Source: Bacteroidota bacterium
Lineage (GTDB): Bacteria > Bacteroidota > Bacteroidia > Chitinophagales > Saprospiraceae
Direction of reading: 5' to 3'
Length of the DNA: 36,142 nucleotides
Assembly: GCA_003045895.1 (NCBI GenBank)
Contig: PZPC01000054.1
Coordinates: 1-36,142, forward strand
In this document: piece after piece, positions 14,350 through 22,119 of the stretch
How the letters are laid out: the number at the start of each line of letters is the position of its first letter
Numbering within the stretch: position 1 is the stretch's first letter
Translations under genes and position numbers: made by a program
Notes under the pieces: model-generated
Told to the model about the DNA's origin: nothing
The model's input: the letters and a program-made list of their open reading frames with translations, nothing else
Database searches by the model: none

Positions 14350-16911
14350 TTACTCCGGTTCGAAGCCGAGGATAATATTGAAATCACCCATATTCTGGAT
14401 CGTCCGGGGGCCGGTTTTGTCGAAGCCGATACCGTAGTCGAAACCAAGGGTACCAAACATCGGCAGGAAAACCCGCACACCGCCACCTACGGAGCGTTGC
14501 AGCTCGAAGGGGTTGAAGTCGCGGCCATTGCGCCAGGCATTGGCACCCTGGGCAAAAGCCAGTATGTAGATCGTAGAGCTGGGATTCAGCGACAGGGGGT
14601 AGCGCAACTCCATGGTCAGCTTGTTGTACAGGGGGGTAGCCACTTCTTGTCCGCCCTGGATGGTGTTGTCCGGGAAGTCGGCAATCTCGTAGCCACGGCT
14701 CGAGATGATATCTACCCCGGCGTAGCCAAACTGCTGGTTGTTGATACCGTCTCCACCCAACTGGAAACGCTCAAACGGCGAAACGCCAATTTCGTTGCTG
14801 TAAGCGCCCAGGACACCGAACTTGGTCTGGGCCTTGAGCACCAACTTGCCCACCAGAGTGGTGTACCACTCGGCGTCGAAGCGCCATTTGTGGTATTCCA
14901 ACCAGCGGTAGCGCTCCTGAGGAGGAAGGCTGGCGTAGTCTTTGTCTTTCTGGAAAGCCGAATAAGGTGGTGTAAACTGCACCGACAAAGAGATATTGGA
15001 ACCTTCCTTCGGGAAGAGCGGATCGTTGATCGTGCTGCGTGCGAAGGTCTGGGTAATACTAAAGTTGTTGTAGTAACCGGTGCGGACAATTTCGCCCGCA
15101 TCGGTGCGGAAGACGTTGGTCAGACTCCAGTTTTGCAGATCGAGGACCTGTACGTTGACACCGGTCCGGGAGACGAAGTTGTCGTCGGGCCAGCTCAGGC
15201 GCGTACCCAGGCTCACGGAAAGTTGCTTGATATTAAAGCTCTGGTAAGCTTCGGGGTTGCTCTTGGAAGCACCGTTGGTGAAGCGGTTGAAGAACCCGGC
15301 GACCGTAAAGGAGGTGGGTTTTTTACCACCCAACCAAGGCTCGGTAAAGGAAAGGTTGTACGACTGGTAGAAGTCGCCGTTGGTCTGGGCGCGCAAGCTT
15401 ACCCGTTGGCCGTCGCCCTGGGGCAGCGGATGCCAGGCTTTGCGGTTGGCGATGTTGCGCAGGCTAAAGTTATTAAAGGTAACCCCCAGCGTGCCGATGA
15501 CCCTGCGCTGACCACCCCAGCCCGCCGATAATTCCAACTGATCCGAGGGTTTTTCTTCCACGGTGTATTCTACGTCTACCGTTCCCCGGCTCGGATTTAC
15601 GGGGGTATTGATACCCAAACTCTCGGGGTTGAAGTAATTGAGGTTGATGATCTGCCGCTGGGAGCGGATGATGTCGGACCGGCTGAATTTATCACCGGGC
15701 CGGGTGCGGATCTCCCGCCGGATGACGTGTTCGTGGGTGCGGTCGTTACCGGCAATGGTCACCTTGTCGATCGTGGCCTGGGCCCCTTCGTAGATGCGGA
15801 GTTCCAGGTCGATGCTGTCACCTTCGATGGCGGTTTCGATCGGGTCGGCCCGGAAGAAGAGGTAACCGTTGTCCATGTAGAGGGTGCTGATGTCGCGACC
15901 ATCCTGGCTGAAGCTCAGGCGCGTTTCCAGCAGTTCCTGGTTGTACACATCGCCCGATTCGATGCCGAGTACCCCTTCCAGGGTTTCGGTATCGTAAATG
16001 GAGTTCCCCTTGAAGGTGATGTTGCGGAAATAATAGGGATTACCTTCTTCCAGGGTCAGCTGTACTTCGAGTTCACCCTTGTCATTGCGCCACATCGAAT
16101 CGCGAACCACGCGCGAATCACGATAGCCGATTTTGTTGTAAAACTTGACGATGGCTTCCTTGTCCTTGGCATAGTCTTCGGCCAGCAGTTTGGATCCCGT
16201 AAGGAAGCGGCGCTTCTCCTTGGTATCCATTTCTTTGCGTAAGCGGCCCGATTTGACGGCCTTGTTACCCACAAAGGTAATGTTGGCGATTTTGACCTTT
16301 TCGCCCTGGTCTACGTCGAAGACCAGCCGGACTGAATTGACGCGGGTGGTATCGTTGATCTCGTCCACCTTCACTTTGGTGTCGAAATAGCCTTTTTCTA
16401 CAAAGAAAGAACGGATGCTCTCGGCAGCATTCATCTTGATGTCTTCGGTCACGATTCCCCCGCGCAGCAAGTAGCGATCGACCTCGTCATTGAGATCGTC
16501 GTGGAACGATTTTTTTACCCCCTGGTAGGAATAGCGGGAGAGGCGGGGCCGCTCGAAGACAATATATTCCAGAAAAATAACGTCGCCGATGGTTTTTTCC
16601 TGCACGATCTCCACGTTGGTGAACAGGCGCAGGCGCCAAAGATTTTTCAGCGCACTGGGAATATCGTAGCCCGGGATCTTGATCTTATCACCAACGGCTA
16701 GCCCCGAAACGCCGATGACGGCATTTTCGTCACTGAAAAAAGCACCGCTGACCCGGATACCACCGATTTCAAACTCCTTGGCGTTCGTATAATCAAATAC
16801 GTCGATGGTGTCGGTGATTACCTGGGCACCCAATCCTGCTGGCAAAATTAAGCTGGCAAAAAGCACGGCGGCAACGAAAATTATTTTAGTTCTCTTTAGC
16901 TTCTGTTCCAT
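14350..16911 (-). CDS. bamA: Outer-membrane protein assembly factor BamA (Omp85)
   Basis: 853-aa Omp85 protein; the ATG at 16911 (MEQKLKRTKIIF) gives a clean signal peptide and is preferred to the one at 16920. Five POTRA domains can be followed at about residues 47-120, 122-205, 206-290, 293-378 and 380-455; their boundaries show the usual hGN or hGV turns (ITFVGNK, ITFKGNS, VTIAGND). The barrel runs from about residue 458 (QLELSAGWGG) to the C-terminal FNIILGFEPE. The lid-lock region contains FERFQLGGDGINNQQFGYAGVD, the VRGF/Y-like segment being SRGYEI. It inserts beta-barrel proteins into the outer membrane and is essential. uppS lies just upstream (140 bp) in the same direction, the standard Bacteroidota arrangement; a separate -7 element sits between them. 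Confidence 0.95.
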   Translation of the reverse strand: MEQKLKRTKIIFVAAVLFASLILPAGLGAQVITDTIDVFDYTNAKEFEIGGIRVSGAFFSDENAVIGVSGLAVGDKIKIPGYDIPSALKNLWRLRLFTNVEIVQEKTIGDVIFLEYIVFERPRLSRYSYQGVKKSFHDDLNDEVDRYLLRGGIVTEDIKMNAAESIRSFFVEKGYFDTKVKVDEINDTTRVNSVRLVFDVDQGEKVKIANITFVGNKAVKSGRLRKEMDTKEKRRFLTGSKLLAEDYAKDKEAIVKFYNKIGYRDSRVVRDSMWRNDKGELEVQLTLEEGNPYYFRNITFKGNSIYDTETLEGVLGIESGDVYNQELLETRLSFSQDGRDISTLYMDNGYLFFRADPIETAIEGDSIDLELRIYEGAQATIDKVTIAGNDRTHEHVIRREIRTRPGDKFSRSDIIRSQRQIINLNYFNPESLGINTPVNPSRGTVDVEYTVEEKPSDQLELSAGWGGQRRVIGTLGVTFNNFSLRNIANRKAWHPLPQGDGQRVSLRAQTNGDFYQSYNLSFTEPWLGGKKPTSFTVAGFFNRFTNGASKSNPEAYQSFNIKQLSVSLGTRLSWPDDNFVSRTGVNVQVLDLQNWSLTNVFRTDAGEIVRTGYYNNFSITQTFARSTINDPLFPKEGSNISLSVQFTPPYSAFQKDKDYASLPPQERYRWLEYHKWRFDAEWYTTLVGKLVLKAQTKFGVLGAYSNEIGVSPFERFQLGGDGINNQQFGYAGVDIISSRGYEIADFPDNTIQGGQEVATPLYNKLTMELRYPLSLNPSSTIYILAFAQGANAWRNGRDFNPFELQRSVGGGVRVFLPMFGTLGFDYGIGFDKTGPRTIQNMGDFNIILGFEPE

Positions 16912-17024
16912 AAAAGTCAAAACCTACTTGATCACTCGCTGAAAATGGTAGCCGCGGGGGCCAAAAATTCGATTAGCAGCAAATGGGAATTTATAACAAA
17001 CCCTTTATTCGGGTTAAAGACCGA

Positions 17025-17032
17025 CAAAGGTA
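17025..17032 (-). promoter_or_regulatory. -7 promoter element TACCTTTG for bamA
   Basis: Exact TAnnTTTG on the minus strand, about 114 bp before the bamA ATG and just after the uppS stop. No clear TTG at the -33 distance. A small hairpin (AACCC/GGGTT, about 17001-17017) follows in the leader. Confidence 0.5.
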
Positions 17033-17050
17033 AAATCTGGTTGTATATGA

Positions 17051-17800
17051 TTAGACGATTTGTTCGCTGATCTTGCCAAAACGTCGTTCCCGGTGCTGAA
17101 AATCCACAATCGCCTGGTAAAAGTTGGCTTTGCGGAAATCGGGCCAGAACACGGGGGAAAAGTACAATTCGGCGTAAGCCAGTTGCCAGAGCAGAAAATT
17201 GCTGATCCGGGCTTCGCCGCTGGTGCGGATCAACAACTCCGGATCGGGCATTCCCTGCGTGCTCAGTGCCGCCGCAACGTGACTATCCGTGATGTCTTCG
17301 CTGCGCAGGCGCCCGGCGGCTACTTCGGCGGCCAGGTGTCGGGTGGCCTGGGTAATGTCCCATTTGCCGCTGTAATTCAGGGCCAGCACCAGCGTTGTGC
17401 CGGTATTGGCCTTGGTCTTTTCTATGCCTTCGAGCAGGGCCTGGCAGGTGGCCTTGGGCAGTTTGTCGATCTCACCAATAGCGCGCAAGCGGATATTGTT
17501 TTCCATGAGCGTATTGGTCTCCTGGTAAACCGTTTCCACCAGTAAACGCATCAATGCCGAAACCTCCAATTTAGGGCGGCTCCAGTTTTCGGTAGAAAAG
17601 GCGTAAAGCGTCAGGTATTCTACCCCCAGCTCGGCGGCCGCTTCGGTTATTTCCCGAACGGACTTCACGCCACTACGGTGACCAAAAACACGGGGCTTGC
17701 CCTGTTCTTTGGCCCAACGCCCATTACCATCCATGATGACCGCAATGTGTCGGGGTAGGCGTTTCGTGTCAATCTTTGTCTTCCAATCCATTGGCTTCAA
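17051..17800 (-). CDS. uppS: Isoprenyl transferase (undecaprenyl diphosphate synthase)
   Basis: 249-aa cis-prenyltransferase that adds isopentenyl units to farnesyl diphosphate to make undecaprenyl diphosphate, the lipid carrier for cell-wall synthesis. The signature HIAVIMDGNGRWAKEQG has the catalytic Asp24; GHRSGVKSVREI binds the diphosphate; LYAFSTENWSRP and the C-terminal PDPELLIRTSGEARISNFLLWQ (split over residues 191-212) with FSPVFWPDF complete the family motifs. Length is standard. The start at 17800 (MKPMDWK) or the ATG three codons later are both possible; a TAnnTTTG element at 17823-17830 fits either. bamA follows in the same direction. Confidence 0.95.
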   Translation of the reverse strand: MKPMDWKTKIDTKRLPRHIAVIMDGNGRWAKEQGKPRVFGHRSGVKSVREITEAAAELGVEYLTLYAFSTENWSRPKLEVSALMRLLVETVYQETNTLMENNIRLRAIGEIDKLPKATCQALLEGIEKTKANTGTTLVLALNYSGKWDITQATRHLAAEVAAGRLRSEDITDSHVAAALSTQGMPDPELLIRTSGEARISNFLLWQLAYAELYFSPVFWPDFRKANFYQAIVDFQHRERRFGKISEQIV

Positions 17801-17822
17801 TTCTCAGACACTGAAAAGACCA

Positions 17823-17830
17823 CAAAAGTA
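17823..17830 (-). promoter_or_regulatory. -7 promoter element TACTTTTG for uppS
   Basis: Exact TAnnTTTG on the minus strand, 22 bp before the uppS ATG at 17800. No good TTG at -33 is visible. Confidence 0.55.
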
Positions 17831-17880
17831 CGAAAAGAATTGGAATAGCGAGGAATGTTCGCTTTTGCTGCTGTCCCGGA

Positions 17881-18123
17881 TCAGTTGTACTTTTTCGCTA
17901 TTTTATCAATCGCCGCGGCCAGGGCCCGATCCTTATCCGTCACGGTATTGCCGGCATCGTGGGTATTCAGCGCAAAGCTGACTTTGTTGTAAACGTTCGT
18001 CCAGTTCGGGTGATGGTGTTGGGCTTCGGCGGCAAAGGCGACCTCCGTCATAAAAGCGAAGGCTTCGGTGAAGTTGGCAAAAGTGAACGTGGCCTGGAGT
18101 TGGTTGTTGCGTGTTTCCCACAT
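17881..18123 (-). CDS. Pterin-4a-carbinolamine dehydratase (PhhB/PCD family)
   Basis: 80-aa enzyme that dehydrates 4a-hydroxytetrahydrobiopterin to recycle the pterin cofactor of aromatic amino acid hydroxylases. The motif is nearly complete: AEAQHHHPNWTNVYNKV (33-48) with H36, H37, H38, P39, W41 and Y45, then LNTHDAG (52-58) with H55 and D56. The reading frame opens at 18183, but the ATG at 18123 (MWETRNN) fits the promoter at 18159-18166 and the family start; the first 20 codons upstream are not family-like. It is shorter than the usual 95-110 aa, lacking part of the N-terminal helix region. No hydroxylase is nearby, so its partner lies elsewhere. Confidence 0.9.
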   Translation of the reverse strand: MWETRNNQLQATFTFANFTEAFAFMTEVAFAAEAQHHHPNWTNVYNKVSFALNTHDAGNTVTDKDRALAAAIDKIAKKYN

Positions 18124-18158
18124 GGCTTGGAATTTTTGAAAGTAAAAAAATCTTTCCG

Positions 18159-18166
18159 CAAAGTTA
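18159..18166 (-). promoter_or_regulatory. Promoter (-7 TAACTTTG) for the pterin dehydratase gene
   Basis: Exact TAnnTTTG on the minus strand, 36 bp before the ATG at 18123, with a TTG 18 bp further upstream that fits the -33 element. This supports the shorter start choice for the gene. Confidence 0.6.
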
Positions 18167-18273
18167 TATAAAATCGCTGCCAACCAACGTTACTAGCCGT
18201 ACCGCAGTCTTTCAGAAAGCGACAGCAGCAACCCCCTCCTCAACGACAATGACCGTCTCCAAATTAAACGTTT

Positions 18274-18750
18274 ATGTATAAACTCCTCATCGCCCTGGTG
18301 TTTTTTAGCACCCAACTGGCGGCTCAGACCGAAGTAACACAGCCCGAAATAGCGCAGCACGAGGCGACCAACTGGTTTTCGGACCTGGCAGCCGCCCAGG
18401 CCTACGCCGCCGAGCACGACAGCACCATCCTGATGGTCTTTGCCGGTTCCGACTGGTGCCGGCCTTGCATCCAATTCAAACAGGACATCCTGAAAAGCGA
18501 GCCTTTTGAGGCTTACGCCAACGACAAACTGGCGGTGTTGTACCTCGATTTTCCGGCCCGCAAGAAGAACCAACTGCCCGCAGCGCAAGTGCGCCACAAC
18601 GAAGCCCTGGCCGAGCAGTACAACAAAACGGGCGCTTTTCCGAAGATTCTCCTGATCGATGTGGCGGGTAACATCCTCGCGGAACCGGCCTTTTCGGGCC
18701 AGACCCCGGAAGTGTTTATCGGCGAATTGACCACAATACCCGCCCAATGA
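18274..18750 (+). CDS. Secreted thioredoxin-like protein
   Basis: 158-aa protein with signal peptide (MYKLLIALVFFSTQLAAQ) and a thioredoxin fold carrying the redox motif WCRPC (C62, C65) in FAGSDWCRPCIQF, preceded by the Ala-rich helix typical of DsbD-C/thioredoxin_7-like proteins. GAFPKILLID holds the cis-Pro. It would act in the periplasm as a disulfide reductant or exchanger. Its stop overlaps the ApbE start by 4 bp (ATGA), so translation is coupled, and the two small downstream genes continue the operon. The Cys pair in the DUF4266 lipoprotein tail two genes on is a plausible substrate. Upstream I see no exact TAnnTTTG. Confidence 0.9.
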   Translation: MYKLLIALVFFSTQLAAQTEVTQPEIAQHEATNWFSDLAAAQAYAAEHDSTILMVFAGSDWCRPCIQFKQDILKSEPFEAYANDKLAVLYLDFPARKKNQLPAAQVRHNEALAEQYNKTGAFPKILLIDVAGNILAEPAFSGQTPEVFIGELTTIPAQ

Positions 18751-19778
18751 GGCGATTCATGCCGGGCCTGCGGCCCCTCGTGCTCTGCTTGCTGGCCTTG
18801 GGCCCGGGCGCCAGGGTGTATGCCCAACAACCCGCCACGGCCTCCCAGGTGCTGCGCCTGATGGGCTGTCGGTTCGAGCTGACCGCCGTGGCCACAACCG
18901 ATACCATTGCCTGGCAGGCCATCCGGGCGGGCGTTGCCGAGATTCAGCGCATTGAACGGCTCATCTCTTCCTGGGACGAAAATTCGCAGACCAGCGCCAT
19001 CAACCGCAACGCCGGCGTACAACCGATGCGGGTCGACCGGGAGCTGTACGACCTCATCTACCGCGCCAAAAAGGTCTCCCAACTCACGCACGGGGCTTTC
19101 GATATCTCTTTCGCCTCGATGGACAAGATCTGGCATTTCGACGGTACGATGCTCAGCCTGCCTACCCCCGAGGCGGTGGCCGAGGCCCGCCAGTACATCA
19201 ACTGGCAAGACATCGAACTGAATCCCACGGCCCAAACGGTTTTCCTGCGCCGGGCCGGCATGAAAATTGGCTTCGGCGCCATTGGCAAGGGTTACGCCGC
19301 CAACCGGGCCAAGGCGCTCCTGCAGGCGCTGCCCGGGGTTCAGGGTGGATTGGTCAACGCCAGCGGCGACCTCATCAGTTGGGGTACGCCGCCCACCGAC
19401 GCCGGTTGGGTCATCAAAATAGCGGATCCTAAAAATAAACACCAGGTACTGGGGTGGCTGCAGATCGGAGACATGGCCGTCGTTACGTCCGGCGACTACG
19501 AACGCTACCTCGAATTCGACGGCGTTCGCTACGCCCATATCATCGATCCCCGCACGGGGTATCCCACGACGGGTATTAAAAGTGTTACCGTCGTCTGCCC
19601 CGATGCGGAACTGGCCGACGCCCTGGCAACTTCCGTTTTTGTGTTGGGAAAAACCGCCGGTCTCGAGCTCGTAAATCAACTAAAAGGTGTAGCTTGCCTC
19701 ATCGTTACTGACGACGACGAGTTGTTTAGCTCTACCGACTTGCAGTTAAATTACTATTCTTCGTCCACAAACAATTGA
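18747..19778 (+). CDS. apbE: FAD:protein FMN transferase (ApbE)
   Basis: 343-aa periplasmic flavin transferase with a signal sequence (MRRFMPGLRPLVLCLLALGPGARVYAQ, residues 1-27; a start at M5 is possible). ApbE features: SSWDENSQTSAINRNAG, LTHGAFDIS, GAIGKGYAANRAK for FAD binding, GLVNASGDLISWG, and YAHIIDPRTGYPTTG with DAELADALATSVFVLG, the Mg-binding and C-terminal signatures. The enzyme moves FMN from FAD onto Ser or Thr in target proteins. No flavinylation motif of the usual DgxxS/T-G-A-S/T type is visible in the two downstream products, so its substrate here is open. It overlaps the thioredoxin gene by 4 bp, and the DUF4266 gene starts 1 bp after its stop. Confidence 0.95.
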   Translation: MRRFMPGLRPLVLCLLALGPGARVYAQQPATASQVLRLMGCRFELTAVATTDTIAWQAIRAGVAEIQRIERLISSWDENSQTSAINRNAGVQPMRVDRELYDLIYRAKKVSQLTHGAFDISFASMDKIWHFDGTMLSLPTPEAVAEARQYINWQDIELNPTAQTVFLRRAGMKIGFGAIGKGYAANRAKALLQALPGVQGGLVNASGDLISWGTPPTDAGWVIKIADPKNKHQVLGWLQIGDMAVVTSGDYERYLEFDGVRYAHIIDPRTGYPTTGIKSVTVVCPDAELADALATSVFVLGKTAGLELVNQLKGVACLIVTDDDELFSSTDLQLNYYSSSTNN

Positions 19779-19779
19779 C

Positions 19780-19998
19780 ATGAAAAATCTGCTGCGCGCT
19801 ATGGCATTCCTCCTGCTGGTAGCTTGTTGTTCCTCTTGCGTTTCGGTCAAAGCCTACCAAAAAATGTACCTCAACGACAGCGAGATGGAGCTGGCCGCTA
19901 AAAAACTGGAAAGTTTCGAAATCAATTTTGAAGCTTACCGCGAAGGGGCCGCTGGCGCTAACGGGGGCAAGGTGGGGGGTGGCTGTGGGTGTAATTAG
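19780..19998 (+). CDS. DUF4266 mini-lipoprotein with GCGCN tail
   Basis: 72-aa lipoprotein: LLLVAC gives a lipobox with C16 as the lipidated residue. The mature chain is a short amphipathic helix (MELAAKKLESFEINFEAYRE) then a Gly-rich C-terminus, GAAGANGGKVGGGCGCN, with C69 and C71 and a terminal Asn. This is the DUF4266 pattern; the Gly-Cys-Gly-Cys-Asn end is its hallmark as far as I recall it. There is no Ser or Thr after residue 46, so a canonical ApbE acceptor is absent. The cysteine pair could bind a metal or cofactor, or be processed by the secreted thioredoxin. It lies 1 bp after apbE and before DUF3570, a gene order seen in several phyla; the function has not, to my knowledge, been settled. 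Confidence 0.88.
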   Translation: MKNLLRAMAFLLLVACCSSCVSVKAYQKMYLNDSEMELAAKKLESFEINFEAYREGAAGANGGKVGGGCGCN

Positions 19999-20119
19999 GT
20001 GGGGATTATCTTGCCCCGAAGACACAAAGGCGCGGATTGACCACAAACACCCGCATTACTTTTTGGGTGCGCTGCACCATTTTTTAAAAATTAGGATTAA
20101 GAACGAAACCCTTTTCACG

Positions 20120-21316
20120 ATGAAAAAGCACCTCTGCTACCTCGTCCTCCTAATCGGCATGGCCCAACCACTGGCCGCCCAGTCCGATTACCGGATGAAA
20201 GGGAATACCGACGAAGTAGACGCCAATTTCCTCTTTGGCTACTACAACCAGGATGGCAACAACGCGGCCGTTACCGGCGGTATCGGGACAGAAGCGCTCC
20301 AGGATTACGCCAGCTTGCTGGTGGTCAACGTGCCGCTGGATAGTGTGCAGGCCCTTTCGATCAACCTGGGTGCTGATTTCTATTCCTCGGCCTCGACCGA
20401 CAACATCGACAACTTTGTCTCCTCGGCTTCCAGCCAGGATCTGCGGACCTACGGCACCGTGGGCTACACCCGCAAGAACCTGGGTCGTGGCGAAACCTTC
20501 GGGGTAGGCGCGGGGTTTTCTACGGAGTACGACTACAGTTCCGTCTCCGGCCGGGTGTCTTACGCCAAAGAATGGAACGAGGGAAATTCCGAACTGAGTG
20601 CCAACGCCCAGGCCTTCTTCGACCAGTGGTCGCTCATTTATCCCATCGAGTTGCGTACTTCCCTGCGCAACCAGGCCCTGTCGCCCGGGCGCCGCTCCTA
20701 CAACCTGCAGGTGGCTTTTTCGCAGGTGGTGAACAAGCGGCTGCAGTTCCTGCTCTCTGGTGAAGCCATCTACATGGATGGCCTGCTATCGACCCCCTTC
20801 CACCGCGTTTATTTTGTCAACCAGACGGCCCCCGATATCGAGCGGTTGCCCAGCACCCGCCTGAAGATTCCCCTGGGCCTGCGGGTCAACTATTTTCCTT
20901 TCGACAATTTTATCATCCGCACCAACTACCGCTACTACTGGGATGATTTCGGCGTACTGGCGCATACCTTCGAACTCGAAACGCCCATTAAACTGGGTAC
21001 CACCTTCACCCTGTACCCGTTTTACCGCTACCATACCCAAACGGCCGCGGATTATTTTGCCCCTTACGCCACCCACCAGTCGGCGGAAGAATTTTACACC
21101 TCCGATTACGATCTCTCGGCGCTCAACAGCCAAAAATTCGGGCTGGGCATCGGTTACGCGCCGCTCTACGGGATCGGCCGGATGAACCTGGCCGCTGGCA
21201 AGCGCATGCTGATCCTGGATAAAATAATGCTCCGCTCGGCCTACTATACCCGCAGTACCGGATTGACGGCCTTCCTGATGAGCATCGATGTGAGCTTTAA
21301 GCTGAAGCGGAAATGA
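20120..21316 (+). CDS. DUF3570 outer-membrane beta-barrel protein
   Basis: 398-aa protein with signal peptide from the ATG at 20120 (MKKHLCYLVLLIGMAQPLAAQ); upstream in-frame codons back to 19928 overlap the DUF4266 gene and are not coding. The mature protein is built of amphipathic strands with aromatic girdles, consistent with a barrel of about 14-18 strands, and carries the DUF3570 N-terminal pattern EVDANFLFGYYNQDGNNAAV and ASTDNIDNFVSSASSQD. It is the fourth and last gene of the thioredoxin-ApbE-DUF4266 operon, 121 bp after the third. Probable role: outer-membrane channel or surface scaffold for whatever the GCGCN lipoprotein carries. A perfect 15-bp terminator hairpin follows at 21319. 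Confidence 0.88.
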   Translation: MKKHLCYLVLLIGMAQPLAAQSDYRMKGNTDEVDANFLFGYYNQDGNNAAVTGGIGTEALQDYASLLVVNVPLDSVQALSINLGADFYSSASTDNIDNFVSSASSQDLRTYGTVGYTRKNLGRGETFGVGAGFSTEYDYSSVSGRVSYAKEWNEGNSELSANAQAFFDQWSLIYPIELRTSLRNQALSPGRRSYNLQVAFSQVVNKRLQFLLSGEAIYMDGLLSTPFHRVYFVNQTAPDIERLPSTRLKIPLGLRVNYFPFDNFIIRTNYRYYWDDFGVLAHTFELETPIKLGTTFTLYPFYRYHTQTAADYFAPYATHQSAEEFYTSDYDLSALNSQKFGLGIGYAPLYGIGRMNLAAGKRMLILDKIMLRSAYYTRSTGLTAFLMSIDVSFKLKRK

Positions 21317-21318
21317 GC

Positions 21319-21352
21319 AACGGCTACTAAATTTGAAAATTTAGTAGCCGTT
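21319..21352. terminator. Bidirectional terminator between convergent genes
   Basis: Perfect 15-bp arms (21319-21333 and 21338-21352) with a TGAA loop, between the DUF3570 stop (21316) and the stop of the minus-strand barrel gene (21361). The inner part of the stem is A/T-rich; there is no long T-run after it. Confidence 0.8.
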
Positions 21353-21360
21353 CAGGAAAA

Positions 21361-22119
21361 TCAAAACGTTAAGCCAATGCGCACCACAAAACGCTTGTAG
21401 GTGATGCGCTCAACTTCTCTCCATGCCCACCAGTCGTTCAGGTATTGGTAATCGGCAGTAAAGCGTTGGAATTTATATCCCACCTCCGCTGACAAATTGC
21501 TGTTGCGTCTCGAAGCCATTCGGAAACCTAAGCCAGGTTGCCACATCCACCCCGCAGACGACTTGTCGTAGTCTGCTCTGTCGACTACCCGTTCTACCGC
21601 AATGCCCTTTCCGACTTGCAAGCGCAGGTAGGGCGAATTGGCCCAGCGCGTCAGGAATACCCTGGACTGGACGTATACCGGCAATATCCATTCGTCGTAA
21701 TAATCAATGGCTACGCCCGCACCTACGGTTAGCCAGGGCCGGACATAATAGCCCGCTTCCAGGTCCAGGGACACGGATTCCCGCTTGGTTTCGCTGTAGA
21801 GGACGTACGATTGCCCGCTGAGGAAACCCAGGCTTACGCCGCCGTACCAGCCACTGGCAGGAATGGTGCGCCCGTTTACGAGCATTCGCTTTCCTTTGGA
21901 ATCTACCTCAATTTTTTCAATCAGCCCAACTGGAATCCGGATGGTACTATCGCTTCCCAACAAGCTCAGGTAGACAAATTCGGCATCCACGGTATCGATG
22001 ATCGATCCTTCCAGCAGGTTACCGCCGGGGAGGATAATCCGGTCCATAAAAACCTGTTTTTGCCCCAGCAGGGCCAACCCCAGCAGCAAGCAAAAACAGG
22101 TGCAGAGGCCGCGGATCAT
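21361..22119 (-). CDS. Outer-membrane beta-barrel protein of unknown role
   Basis: 252-aa protein with signal peptide (MIRGLCTCFCLLLGLALLGQ). Residues 25-80 have the pattern of a short beta domain (GGNLLEGSIIDTVDAEFVYL, then IRIPVGLIEKIEVDSKGKR), which in many Bacteroidota proteins precedes a barrel; residues 88-252 are eight or so amphipathic strands ending in Phe (RFVVRIGLTF), the signal for BamA-dependent insertion. I cannot name the family beyond 'outer-membrane beta-barrel'. Its ATG overlaps the stop of the LVIVD lipoprotein gene by 4 bp, so the two are translationally coupled and probably cooperate at the outer membrane. Confidence 0.75.
   Translation of the reverse strand: MIRGLCTCFCLLLGLALLGQKQVFMDRIILPGGNLLEGSIIDTVDAEFVYLSLLGSDSTIRIPVGLIEKIEVDSKGKRMLVNGRTIPASGWYGGVSLGFLSGQSYVLYSETKRESVSLDLEAGYYVRPWLTVGAGVAIDYYDEWILPVYVQSRVFLTRWANSPYLRLQVGKGIAVERVVDRADYDKSSAGWMWQPGLGFRMASRRNSNLSAEVGYKFQRFTADYQYLNDWWAWREVERITYKRFVVRIGLTF

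Noticed and set aside
14229-14486. N-terminal extension of the MFS protein up to 14486
   Set aside because: It would overlap the 3' end of bamA antisense and cross the terminator hairpin; the ATG at 14228 starts a normal first membrane helix.
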